In this document: one piece after another, positions 1 to 6,698 of the stretch
Layout: each line of letters begins with the position of its first letter
Numbering within the stretch: the stretch's first letter is position 1
Assembly (NCBI GenBank): GCA_964455095.1
Contig: CAYVUV010000273.1
Coordinates: forward strand, 1-7,599
From: CAYVUV01 sp964455095
GTDB taxonomy: Bacteria > Desulfobacterota > Binatia > HRBIN30 > CADEER01
Direction of reading: 5' to 3'
Length of the DNA: 7,599 nt
The notes under the pieces: generated by a model
Told to the model about the DNA's origin: nothing
What the model saw: only the letters and a program-made list of their open reading frames with translations
The model's database searches: none
Position numbers and translations under genes: made by a program

Positions 1-1020
1 GATCGGCCGCCCCTGCCAGCGCACGATCGGCGTCAGCGACATCAGCAGACCGATGACGGCCCAGAAACCGGCGGCTCTCCACGGCTCGGCATCGCGCCGT
101 TGACCTGACAGCCAGCTCACCAGGCCGAGGCCGATAACGACCAACGCCGCCGGCGCCAACGCCGTCGGCGCCAGGTCGCGAAACAGACCCCAGGGAATCT
201 CGGTGCCGTTGCGCCGCAACCAGGCCGCGTCGATGCTCCAGAACGCCTGGCGATCGAGCAACGGGTTCTCGGCCCGCACCATCAGGTGGCCCCAGGCGGG
301 AGCCAGCAGTGCGAGCCCGGCCAGCGCGACGACACCGAGCAGGGCCAGGCCGGCGGCGCGCGTCTCGCGCCGCAGCAGCCGCGCCACCGCCAGCACGGCG
401 AGCGGGCCGAGCACGGCCGGCGCGGCGTAGACGAGATCCGTCAGGCACTGCACCACGACGAGCACACACAGCGCCAGCAGTCGGCGCGGCGCCGTGCTGG
501 GCCGCGCTGCGAGGAGAATGATCAGCGGGAAATACTGCAGCACGGCGAAGTGCGGCGTCGTCGGAAGAAAGAGCTGCAGGGTCCACCCGGTGGTCAGAAA
601 CGCCGCCGCTGCCGCCAGTCCGCCGAGGTGCGAGCGCGTCCAGTACCACACCACCAGGTGCAGCACCCACGCCGTCAGTGCCACCGACCCGAGCCAGGCG
701 ACGTTGAGCGCCAGCGTCGGATTGCCGCTGGCGAGAAACAGCGGCGCGAAGTACGGCAGGGCACCGAATGCGGTGGGGCCGTAGAAGAGCGTGTGCGGCG
801 CGGGGTGAAAGATGCCGCCGTCGGCGAAGCGCGCCGGGTCGGTGGCGAGCGCGTGCGTTTCGTGCGCCAGCGCCCAGCCCGAATAGAGCGTGTCGAAGGC
901 GCACGGATAGGCGGTCATCGGCAGGTGCGTCGCCGCCACCTTGCCGAGCGGCCAGGTCAACCCGATGACGAGGCCCGCATAGAGCATGAGGGCGGCAACA
1001 GCCGCGGGCAGTCGGCGCAT
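1..1020 (-). CDS. Membrane glycosyltransferase-like protein (GT-C/PMT type), 5' part only
   Basis: The frame begins at an ATG (1020) and stays open to the left edge, giving 340 residues without the C-terminus. It was read directly from the minus strand. It is strongly hydrophobic, with likely membrane segments near residues 8-26, 84-98, 104-126, 135-150, 158-171, 181-196, 200-215, 223-243, 283-304 and 317-331. The first external loop has the pattern TWPL (22-25), an Asp at 43, a WALAHETHAL stretch (49-58) and IFHP (70-73). I recognise this layout from large membrane proteins annotated as glycosyltransferase family 39, RgtA-D-like or YfhO-like, which use polyprenyl-phosphate sugars in the membrane. 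Substrate and acceptor cannot be told. The start is 58 bases after the DGQHR gene stop with no clear Shine-Dalgarno site, so it may be co-transcribed with that gene. Family level is fairly sure; enzymatic activity is inferred. Confidence 0.75.
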   Translation of the reverse strand, partial: MRRLPAAVAALMLYAGLVIGLTWPLGKVAATHLPMTAYPCAFDTLYSGWALAHETHALATDPARFADGGIFHPAPHTLFYGPTAFGALPYFAPLFLASGNPTLALNVAWLGSVALTAWVLHLVVWYWTRSHLGGLAAAAAFLTTGWTLQLFLPTTPHFAVLQYFPLIILLAARPSTAPRRLLALCVLVVVQCLTDLVYAAPAVLGPLAVLAVARLLRRETRAAGLALLGVVALAGLALLAPAWGHLMVRAENPLLDRQAFWSIDAAWLRRNGTEIPWGLFRDLAPTALAPAALVVIGLGLVSWLSGQRRDAEPWRAAGFWAVIGLLMSLTPIVRWQGRPI

Positions 1021-1078
1021 CAGTCGGCACTCATGTCGGGCCGATGCGCGGCGCGCAACCCCCGCTTGCGCCGAGGCG

Positions 1079-2212
1079 CTACCCCTTCAGCGCGCTGCGC
1101 AGCTCGCGGGCCAGCACGCCCACGGTGCCGTGCGTCCCGCCGGCTTGCTTCTGGCGCCATTCGCCGTCGGTCTCGAAGCGCGCGTCGCCGATGTACTCGC
1201 TCCACCCGTCGATGGCGGAGCCGATGGCGCGGGCGTCGAAGGGGTCGCCGCCGGCGTGTTTGACGGCGGTGATGACGTCGGGCACGACACGCAGGAAGGC
1301 GCGCAGCGCCATGGCCGTTTTGATGCTGTAGCGCCGGCCCGACCAGGCGCGCGGGAAGACGCGCGCGATCTGTTTGAAGTAGTTCAGGAAGAAGCGGCTC
1401 GCCTGCTCGCGGAAGGCGTCGGAGCCGCGGCCGCCGAAGGCGTCGAGCGCGGTGAACACGCCCTTGAGCTCCTCGGCCAGCGGCGCCTGGGCGACGCGGC
1501 CGCGGCCGACGCCGAAGAGCTTGATCTCGCCGTACAGCGGCGAGTTGGAGTCGTTGTTCAGGGTGCGGATGATGTCGTGACTGACGGCGACGAGCGGGTC
1601 CGGATACAAGCGCCGCCCCGAGAGGCTGATGAGGTGCGACGGATTGAGCCGCGTGTGCTTGGCGTTGATCGTCACGAACAGCTCGACGACCTGGTCGGGC
1701 GTCAGCCGGTCGAAGATCACGGCCGGGATCTGCACGTCCTCGACCGAGCGCTGCGAGGCCAGCTCGTGCATCGCCAACAGGCGGTGTTGTCCGTCGAGGG
1801 CGCGCAGCGCGCCTTCATCGGGCGGCAGCTGCAGAATGCCGAGCACGCGGTGGGCGCTGATCGGCACGAAGCTGAGCCGGCGATCGGCCACCAGCAACAC
1901 CGCGCCCGGGATCGCGGGCAGGTTGGCGGCGTCGGAGCACTGGACGTAATAGTCCATCAACTCGGCGATCTTCTTCTTGATCACCGGCCGCTGGTAGGCC
2001 TCCTCGCTCTGGGCGATGCGCTGTTCGAGCACGTCCCAGTTGATCTGCCCCGCGCGCCCGGTTTTCGTCGGCTTCTTGCCGTGTGTGCGACCGTCGCTGG
2101 TGTAGCTCAGGACCTCGAAGCGCACGAGCTTTTGCACGTCGCGCACGCCGAGAATCGCCTGGTAGAACGAGACGCCGAACTGGTGGAGCTGCATCGCCGG
2201 CACACTGATCAT
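1079..2212 (-). CDS. DGQHR-domain protein (DndB-related), stand-alone
   Basis: The 377-residue product carries the signature DGQHR at about residues 140-144 within LRALDGQHRLLAM. A second block typical of the family follows at about 179-194, FVTINAKHTRLNPSHL. These motifs define the DGQHR/DndB superfamily, which is related to the ParB/Spo0J nuclease-like fold. Members include DndB, a transcriptional repressor of DNA phosphorothioation genes, and DpdB of the 7-deazaguanine DNA-modification system. The rest is soluble and mixed alpha/beta, with no signal peptide or membrane segment. A GTG two codons upstream (2218) is also in frame. The ATG at 2212 is preferred because a GGGGAGGG run sits 5-6 bases ahead of it and overlaps the GTG. 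No dndA, dndC, dndD or dndE and no TGT-like dpdA is visible beside it. The neighbours are an aldolase and a membrane protein, so the role is unknown: perhaps DNA binding, regulation or an orphan defence component. Family call is confident, function is not. Confidence 0.88.
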   Translation of the reverse strand: MISVPAMQLHQFGVSFYQAILGVRDVQKLVRFEVLSYTSDGRTHGKKPTKTGRAGQINWDVLEQRIAQSEEAYQRPVIKKKIAELMDYYVQCSDAANLPAIPGAVLLVADRRLSFVPISAHRVLGILQLPPDEGALRALDGQHRLLAMHELASQRSVEDVQIPAVIFDRLTPDQVVELFVTINAKHTRLNPSHLISLSGRRLYPDPLVAVSHDIIRTLNNDSNSPLYGEIKLFGVGRGRVAQAPLAEELKGVFTALDAFGGRGSDAFREQASRFFLNYFKQIARVFPRAWSGRRYSIKTAMALRAFLRVVPDVITAVKHAGGDPFDARAIGSAIDGWSEYIGDARFETDGEWRQKQAGGTHGTVGVLARELRSALKG

Positions 2213-2217
2213 GCCCA

Positions 2218-2225
2218 CCCTCCCC
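2218..2225 (-). promoter_or_regulatory. Shine-Dalgarno site deciding the DGQHR gene start
   Basis: On the minus strand a GGGGAGGG run lies five to six bases before the ATG at 2212. It overlaps the alternative in-frame GTG at 2218, which would leave no room for ribosome binding. It therefore supports the ATG as the start. Confidence 0.7.
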
Positions 2226-2235
2226 GCTGCGGTGT

Positions 2236-2245
2236 CGAACGTTCG
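2236..2245. promoter_or_regulatory. Perfect 10-base palindrome, candidate operator
   Basis: CGAACGTTCG is exactly self-complementary. It sits between the candidate -10 hexamer and the Shine-Dalgarno site of the DGQHR gene, close to the expected transcription start. That is where a repressor site would be expected. It resembles a Gram-positive LexA box (CGAAC-N4-GTTCG) with the four-base spacer missing, so it should not be called LexA. A palindrome of this size can arise by chance, so the regulatory role is inference from position. Confidence 0.3.
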
Positions 2246-2248
2246 GGC

Positions 2249-2278
2249 AACCTAGTGAACTGTCGGTGGCGCGGTCAA
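2249..2278 (-). promoter_or_regulatory. Candidate sigma70-like promoter for the DGQHR gene
   Basis: In the gap between the aldolase stop and the DGQHR start, the minus strand has TTGACC (2278-2273; five of six consensus matches). After an 18-base spacer comes TAGGTT (2254-2249; three of six, but keeping the important first T, the A and the last T). The leader to the ATG would be about 30 bases. This gap is less GC-rich than the flanking genes. The call rests on hexamer matching only. Confidence 0.35.
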
Positions 2279-2312
2279 ACGAGTGGAGAGGCGCACGGCG
2301 GCGCGCCGCGAC

Positions 2313-2948
2313 TCAGATGAAATCGGCGAGCGCCGCGAGCTGGTCCGTCCAGTCGGGGGGAATGACGCTCACTTCGCCGCCGAATTGCTTGCAGTAGAGG
2401 ACGATCTTGGCCGTCTCTTCGAGCAGCATGGCGCGCGTCGCGGCCTTGCGCAGGTTCTCGCCGACGGTCATCAACCCGTGGTTCTGCAGGATGCAGCCAC
2501 GGCTGACCTTGAGCGCCTCCCCCACCGCGTCGGCGAGCTCCTTCGACCCGGGCATGTACCAGGGCACGGTGACCGTGTCGCGCAGAAAGACGGCGTCGGT
2601 GTTGATCGGCGGAAACTTCTGGTTGCAGATGCCAAAGGCGGTGGCGATGGGGGCGTGGGTGTGGATCGCCCCGGTGGCGGTGGGGCGCACCTGATAGGCC
2701 TGGGCGTGCATCTGGTACTCGACCGACGGCATGCGCGTGCCCTCGAGCACGGTGCCATCGGGCTTGATGCGGACGAGGTCTTCCTCGTGCAGGCCGCCCT
2801 TGTACATCTGGCTCGGCGTGATCCACAGCGTCTCGGCATCGGCTGCCAGCGTGCTGATGTTGCCACCCGTCGCCGTCAGCAGCCCCATGCCGAACAGCTC
2901 GTTGGTGATCTGCAGAATTTGCTCCCTGGCCTCCGCATCGCTGCGCAT
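2313..2948 (-). CDS. Class II aldolase/adducin family protein (FucA/AraD type)
   Basis: The 211-residue product has the length usual for L-fuculose-1-phosphate aldolases and L-ribulose-5-phosphate 4-epimerases, zinc enzymes that cleave or epimerise sugar phosphates in the cytoplasm. Visible features in order: GNIS (29-32, phosphate-loop region); TPS (44-46); Glu77 in SVEYQMH, at the place of the FucA catalytic Glu73; the zinc ligands His96 and His98 in HTHAP; and the third zinc His at 157 in QNHG. The set is intact, so an active metal enzyme is expected. The substrate cannot be assigned, since the family also includes methylthioribulose-phosphate dehydratases and decarboxylases. The ATG at 2948 has an AGGAGG site four bases upstream (2958-2953). 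A weak promoter-like pair (TTGACC at 3009-3004, TGAAAT at 2988-2983, 15-base spacer) lies in the 79-base gap after tyrS, so the gene may be read separately or from the tyrS transcript. No sugar transporter or kinase is beside it. Confidence 0.88.
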   Translation of the reverse strand: MRSDAEAREQILQITNELFGMGLLTATGGNISTLAADAETLWITPSQMYKGGLHEEDLVRIKPDGTVLEGTRMPSVEYQMHAQAYQVRPTATGAIHTHAPIATAFGICNQKFPPINTDAVFLRDTVTVPWYMPGSKELADAVGEALKVSRGCILQNHGLMTVGENLRKAATRAMLLEETAKIVLYCKQFGGEVSVIPPDWTDQLAALADFI

Positions 2949-3027
2949 GCGCCCTCCTCGTTGTCTCGACCCTGTGCCCTACATTTCAGGGAGCGGCGCG
3001 CGAGGTCAAGCGGGAATCGGGTCCGGC

Positions 3028-4227
3028 TCAGGGCTCGAAGCGCAGGCGAACGGCGCGGCGCTTGCCGACTTCGAGGATGCGCTCGGCCGCGGCGCCGCGC
3101 GGCAGCTCCTCGCCGGCGACGGTCTCGCCGTCGACGCGCACGGCGCGTTGCTTGAGCAGGCGGCGCGCTTCGGACGTCGATTGCACCAGACCGGCTTCCT
3201 TCATCACGCGCGGCAGCGACAGCGTCGCGGCCGTGCCGTCGACGCGCACCTCGGGCAGGCTGTCGTGGTCCAGATGCCCGCGCTGGAAGCGCTCCTCGAA
3301 GCCGCGCCGGGCCGCGGCCGCGGCGTCGGCGCCGTGGAAACGGCCGGTGAGCAGCTCGGCCAGACGCTTCTTCAAATCCATCGGGTGGGCGCCGCCATCG
3401 GCCAGCGCGCGCCGCAGCGCCGCGCCGTCCTCGGCCGTCAGCAGATCGTAGTAGCGCAGCATCAGCTCGTCGGAGATCGACATCAACTTGCCGAAGATCT
3501 CCGGCGCCGGCTCCGCCACGCCGATGTAGTTGCCGAGCGACTTGCTCATCTTCTGCGTGCCGTCGGTGCCCTCGAGCAGCGGAAGAATCACCGCCACCTG
3601 CGCCGGCTGGCCGGCGTCCTTTTGCAGCTGGCGGCCGAGCAGGATGTTGAACGTCTGGTCGGTGCCGCCGAGCTCGACGTCGGCGCGCACCTCGACCGAG
3701 TCGTGCGCCTGCATGAGCGGGTAGAGAAACTCGTGGATGCCGATCGGTGCGCCTTCGGCGTAGCGCTTGGCGAAGTCGTCGCGCTCGAGCATGCGCGCCA
3801 CGGTCGACTGCGCACCGAGGCGGATGACGTCCTCGAAGCTCAACTTGGACAACCACTCGCCGTTGAAGCGCACCTCGAGGCGATCCGGATCGAGGATCTT
3901 GGCCACCTGGTCCTGGTAGGTGCGCGCCGCGGCGGCAATCGCCGCGCGGTCGAGCTGGGGCCGGGTCGACGAGCGCCCGCTCGGATCGCCGATCAGCGCG
4001 GTGAAATCGCCGATGATCAGCACCGCCTGGTGGCCGAGGTCTTGAAAGGCGCGCAGCTTGGTCAAGCCGACAGTGTGGCCGAGGTGGATGTCCGGAGCGG
4101 TCGGATCGACGCCCAGCTTGACGCGCAGTGGCCGTCCCAGCTCGAGCTTCGCCAGCAGCTCGTCTTCGGGGATGATGTTCGCCGTCCCCTGCCGCAACAC
4201 CTGCAACTGCTCGCGGGCGCTCTTCAT
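3028..4227 (-). CDS. tyrS: Tyrosyl-tRNA synthetase
   Basis: The product (399 residues, normal for the family) attaches tyrosine to tRNA-Tyr in the cytoplasm. It is a class I synthetase. The Rossmann catalytic domain has the HIGH-type motif HLGH (48-51) after DPTAPDI, the tyrosine/tRNA-binding segment ELGGTDQTFN (185-194), and KMSKS (226-230). The KMSKS form, rather than the KFGKT of E. coli TyrS, marks the TyrZ-like subgroup. A C-terminal S4 RNA-binding domain spans about 336-398. The frame is open further upstream, but similarity starts at the ATG at 4227, which overlaps the ymdB stop as ATGA. This indicates translational coupling, consistent with only a weak GGA-type ribosome site upstream. 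I see no T-box leader. All catalytic motifs are present and the gene appears intact. Confidence 0.97.
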   Translation of the reverse strand: MKSAREQLQVLRQGTANIIPEDELLAKLELGRPLRVKLGVDPTAPDIHLGHTVGLTKLRAFQDLGHQAVLIIGDFTALIGDPSGRSSTRPQLDRAAIAAAARTYQDQVAKILDPDRLEVRFNGEWLSKLSFEDVIRLGAQSTVARMLERDDFAKRYAEGAPIGIHEFLYPLMQAHDSVEVRADVELGGTDQTFNILLGRQLQKDAGQPAQVAVILPLLEGTDGTQKMSKSLGNYIGVAEPAPEIFGKLMSISDELMLRYYDLLTAEDGAALRRALADGGAHPMDLKKRLAELLTGRFHGADAAAAARRGFEERFQRGHLDHDSLPEVRVDGTAATLSLPRVMKEAGLVQSTSEARRLLKQRAVRVDGETVAGEELPRGAAAERILEVGKRRAVRLRFEP

Positions 4228-5012
4228 GTCCGATCCACGTATTCCTGGACGCGTTTGATCGCCGTCGCGCGGCCGGTCTCCGGATCGACGGTGACGACGG
4301 CGCCCTGCACCACCGTGGTGCCGGTCGCGGTCTCGAAGCGGGTCGGCATGTGCGTGCGAAAGCGGCGGATGGCGAGCTCCGGCTTGACGCCGATGACCGA
4401 ATCGATCGGCCCGCACATGCCGGCATCGGTCATGAACGCGGTGCCGCCGGGCAGCAGGCGCTGGTCAGCCGTCTGCACGTGGGTGTGGCTGCCGACCACC
4501 GCGGTGACGCGGCCGTCGAGGAACCACCCCATGGCGCCCTTCTCCGAGGTCGCGTCGCAGTGCATGTCGACGAAGATCACGCGCGCCTGGGCGGACAGCT
4601 GGGCGAGAATGCGGTCGGCGGCCTGAAACGGGCAATCGACCGGGTCCATGAACACCCGGCCGATCAGGTTGACGACGCCGATCGGCACGCCGCCCGGAGT
4701 GGAGAAACATCCGTAGCCGACGCCGGGCGTCCCGGGCGGGAAGTTGTCCGGCCGCAGCAGGCGCCGTTCGCCCTCGATGTACTCGACGATCTCCTTCTTG
4801 CGCCAGATGTGGTTGCCGGAGGTCAGCACATCGACGCCGGCCGCCAGCAGCTCGCGGCAGGTGCCGGGCTCGACGCCGGCGCCGCCGGCGACGTTCTCGC
4901 AGTTGACGATGACGAAATCGAGCTGCTCGCGATGGATGAGGCCGGGCAGGATGGCGCGCACGGCGAGCCGTCCGGGTTTGCCGACTACATCGCCGAGGAA
5001 GAGCAGATTCAT
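4224..5012 (-). CDS. ymdB: YmdB/TIGR00282-type metallophosphodiesterase
   Basis: The 262-residue product is a full-length member of the calcineurin-like family that includes Bacillus subtilis YmdB. That protein is a dinuclear-metal phosphodiesterase able to hydrolyse cyclic nucleotides in vitro, and it is needed for biofilm and late adaptive gene expression. Metal-ligand motifs are complete: GDVVGKPGR at 7-15 (Asp8), NCENVAGG at 37-44 (Glu39, Asn40), GNH at 66-68 (Asn67, His68), DMHCDATSEK at 149-158 (His151), and GSHTHVQT at 174-181 (His176, His178). The family motif DAGMCGP follows at 196-202. The start at 5012 is fixed by the conserved N-terminus (MNLLFLGDVVG), although no Shine-Dalgarno site precedes it. 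It lies downstream of rny, as in Firmicutes, and overlaps tyrS by four bases. It is separated from rny by a large inverted repeat, so its expression may depend on read-through or on a promoter inside rny. The physiological substrate here is unknown. Confidence 0.95.
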   Translation of the reverse strand: MNLLFLGDVVGKPGRLAVRAILPGLIHREQLDFVIVNCENVAGGAGVEPGTCRELLAAGVDVLTSGNHIWRKKEIVEYIEGERRLLRPDNFPPGTPGVGYGCFSTPGGVPIGVVNLIGRVFMDPVDCPFQAADRILAQLSAQARVIFVDMHCDATSEKGAMGWFLDGRVTAVVGSHTHVQTADQRLLPGGTAFMTDAGMCGPIDSVIGVKPELAIRRFRTHMPTRFETATGTTVVQGAVVTVDPETGRATAIKRVQEYVDRT

Positions 5013-5033
5013 GGAGTCAGAGTGGAACGTCAG

Positions 5034-5102
5034 AAAATGAAAGGCCGCGGCGAGGGCTGTAGGGTTGGGGACATCCCAACCCGGCGTGCCCTCACCGCGG
5101 CC
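5034..5102 (-). terminator. Nested inverted repeat with T-rich tail after rny (terminator-like)
   Basis: Twelve bases after the rny stop, the outer arms 5043-5057 and 5088-5102 pair over 14 of 15 positions (8 bp, one C/A mismatch, 6 bp). Inside them is a second, perfect 8-bp stem (5062-5069 with 5075-5082) with a 5-base loop. In the rny direction the outer stem is followed by TTTCATTTT (5042-5034), as expected of an intrinsic terminator. The T run is interrupted and the outer stem encloses another hairpin, so termination may be partial. Such a structure could set the ratio of rny to ymdB-tyrS transcripts. The alternative is a mobile palindromic repeat (see the inner repeat). Confidence 0.55.
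5059..5082 (+). repeat. REP-like hairpin with GTAG foot
   Basis: On the plus strand GTAG (5059-5062) opens the stem GGGTTGGG, followed by the loop GACAT and CCCAACCC. Repetitive extragenic palindromes mobilised by RAYT (TnpA-REP) transposases characteristically have a GTAG or GGAG tetranucleotide at the 5' foot of an imperfect hairpin. Only one copy is present here and no RAYT gene is in the window, so this is a resemblance. The intergenic position fits. Confidence 0.35.
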
Positions 5103-5114
5103 CGTCTTAGCAGG

Positions 5115-6698
5115 TTAGCGCGCGAACTCCGAGGCGCGGATCTCGCGGATGACCGTGACCTTGATCTGGCCGGGATAGGTCATCTCGCTCTCGATCTTGC
5201 GGGCCACTTCTTGCGCCAGCATCGACGCCTCGTCGTCGTTGACCGTGCCGGGCTGCACGATGATGCGGATCTCGCGCCCGGCCTGCACGGCAAACGACTT
5301 CTCGACGCCCTTGAACGAGTTGCTGATGCGCTCGAGGTCCTCCAGGCGGCGGACATAGCTCTCGAGCATCTCGCGCCGCGCCCCCGGCCGGGCGCCGGAG
5401 AGCGCGTCGGCCGCATCGACCAGCGGGGCGAGGATGGTCTCGGCCCGCACTTCTTCGTGGTGCGCCGCGATGGCGTTGACCACCTTGGCCGACTCGCCGT
5501 AGCGGCGCGCGATGTCGGCCCCGATGAGGGCATGTGAGCCCTCGACTTCATGGGTCAGGGCCTTGCCGATGTCGTGCAGCAGCGCGGCGCGGCGCGCCTG
5601 CTTCTCGTTCAGGCCGAGCTCGGCGGCCATGACGCCGCAGATGAACGCCGCCTCGATCGAGTGCATGAGGACGTTCTGGGCGTAGCTGTAGCGGAACTGC
5701 AGCATGCCGAGCAGGCGCACGATCTCCGGGTGCACGCCGTGGATACCGACGTCGAAGATCGCCTTCTGGCCGGCCTCGCGCACCGACTCCTCGACCGCCT
5801 CCTCCGCCTTGCGCACCACTTCTTCGATGCGACCGGGGTGGATGCGGCCATCCGAGATCAGGCGTTCGAGCGCGCGCTTGGCGATCTCGCGCCGGATCGG
5901 GTTGTGGCAGGAGACGACCACCGCTTCCGGCGTGTCGTCGATGATCAGGTCGACGCCGGTGGCGGCCTCGATGGCGCGGATGTTGCGGCCTTCGCGGCCG
6001 ATGATGCGCCCCTTCATGTCGTCGCTCGGCAGGTGCACCACCGAGACCGTGCGCTCGGCGACGAACTCGCCCGCCAGGCGCTCGATGGCGATCGAGATGA
6101 TCTTCTTCGCCTTGCGATCGGCGTCCTCGCGCGCCTCCTGCTCGACCAGGCGGACGTGTTTCGCCGCATGGTGGCGCGCCTCATCGACCATCGTCTGCAT
6201 GAGGTTGCGCCGCGCTTCCTCGCGCGTCAGGCTGGCGGTTTGTTCGAGCTGGCGGCGGGTCTCCTCCACCAGCTGCTCGTACTGCGATTGCCGCTCCGTG
6301 ACGCCCTCTTCGCGGTCTTTCAGGCCCTGCTCACGCTCCTTCACCGACTGCTCGCGGCGCTTGAGATCGGCTTCGCGCTTGTCCACCTGCTCGGTGCGCC
6401 GGTCGATCGTCTCCTCGCGCGCCACCAGCCGCTTCTCGTTCGCCTGCAGATCCCGCCGTTGGTCCTTGGTCTCCTTCTCGAAGTCCAGCTTGGCCTGAAT
6501 GATCGACTCTTTTCCCTTCAGCTCCGCTTCCTTGCGAATCGCTTCTGCTTCCGTGCGCGCCTCGGCGACGATGCGCGCCGCCGTCTCCTCGGTTGCCTTG
6601 GCCTGCCCTTCACTCTGCCGGCGCCGGAAATAATCCAGCCCGAAGGCCAGTCCCGCGGCCACGGCGAGACTGACGACCATCATCAATAGGTAATCCAT
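5115..6698 (-). CDS. rny: Ribonuclease Y
   Basis: RNase Y is a membrane-anchored endoribonuclease that begins mRNA decay. The 527-residue product has the full family layout. An N-terminal membrane anchor (about 3-22) is followed by a long charged coiled coil rich in Glu, Arg, Lys and Gln (about 30-205). A KH RNA-binding domain follows, with GRIIGREGRNIRAIE at 230-244 and the GREG loop at 234-237. The HD domain has the metal-binding HD pair at 375-376 in LLHDIGKA, a further HH at 413-414 in AHHEE, and DAADALSGARPGARRE at 428-443. The conserved end YPGQIKVTVIRE is at 508-519. The length is typical and nothing is missing. The start at 6698 is preceded by a strong AAGGAGG at an unusually long 12-base spacing; no nearer in-frame start exists. 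The first 89 bases are also read in another frame by fau. YmdB lies next downstream. Confidence 0.97.
   Translation of the reverse strand: MDYLLMMVVSLAVAAGLAFGLDYFRRRQSEGQAKATEETAARIVAEARTEAEAIRKEAELKGKESIIQAKLDFEKETKDQRRDLQANEKRLVAREETIDRRTEQVDKREADLKRREQSVKEREQGLKDREEGVTERQSQYEQLVEETRRQLEQTASLTREEARRNLMQTMVDEARHHAAKHVRLVEQEAREDADRKAKKIISIAIERLAGEFVAERTVSVVHLPSDDMKGRIIGREGRNIRAIEAATGVDLIIDDTPEAVVVSCHNPIRREIAKRALERLISDGRIHPGRIEEVVRKAEEAVEESVREAGQKAIFDVGIHGVHPEIVRLLGMLQFRYSYAQNVLMHSIEAAFICGVMAAELGLNEKQARRAALLHDIGKALTHEVEGSHALIGADIARRYGESAKVVNAIAAHHEEVRAETILAPLVDAADALSGARPGARREMLESYVRRLEDLERISNSFKGVEKSFAVQAGREIRIIVQPGTVNDDEASMLAQEVARKIESEMTYPGQIKVTVIREIRASEFAR

Noticed and set aside
140..180. 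Short direct repeat of CGGCGCCA-type octamers
   Set aside because: It encodes Leu/Ala/Pro-rich membrane sequence of the glycosyltransferase-like protein and is explained by codon bias.
2236..2245. LexA box at the palindrome
   Set aside because: The half-sites CGAAC and GTTCG are adjacent without the four-base spacer required by the Gram-positive LexA consensus.
2290..2309. GC-only palindromes just after the aldolase stop, including a 12-base self-complementary stretch at 2298-2309
   Set aside because: The perfect palindrome has no loop, the alternative 5-bp stem is weak, and no T run follows on either strand. It is likely a product of high GC content.
986..2320. 444-codon plus-strand frame opposite the DGQHR gene
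   Set aside because: It is an antisense shadow; the minus strand carries the DGQHR and FVTIN motifs with a matching ribosome site.
2876..4426. 516-codon minus-strand frame in another phase across tyrS
   Set aside because: Its translation is Arg/Ala/Gly-rich with no motif, while the tyrS phase has HLGH, KMSKS and an S4 domain.
2731..4626. 631-codon open frame on the plus strand opposite tyrS and ymdB
   Set aside because: Its translation is low-complexity (Arg, Ala, Gly, Asp, His-rich) and matches no family. The opposite strand encodes complete, motif-bearing TyrRS and YmdB, and such antisense frames are usual in GC-rich DNA.
5550..6689. 379-codon plus-strand frame covering much of rny
   Set aside because: It is the antisense shadow of the RNase Y coiled coil and KH/HD domains, whose codon pattern keeps the opposite frame open. 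It has no recognisable domain.
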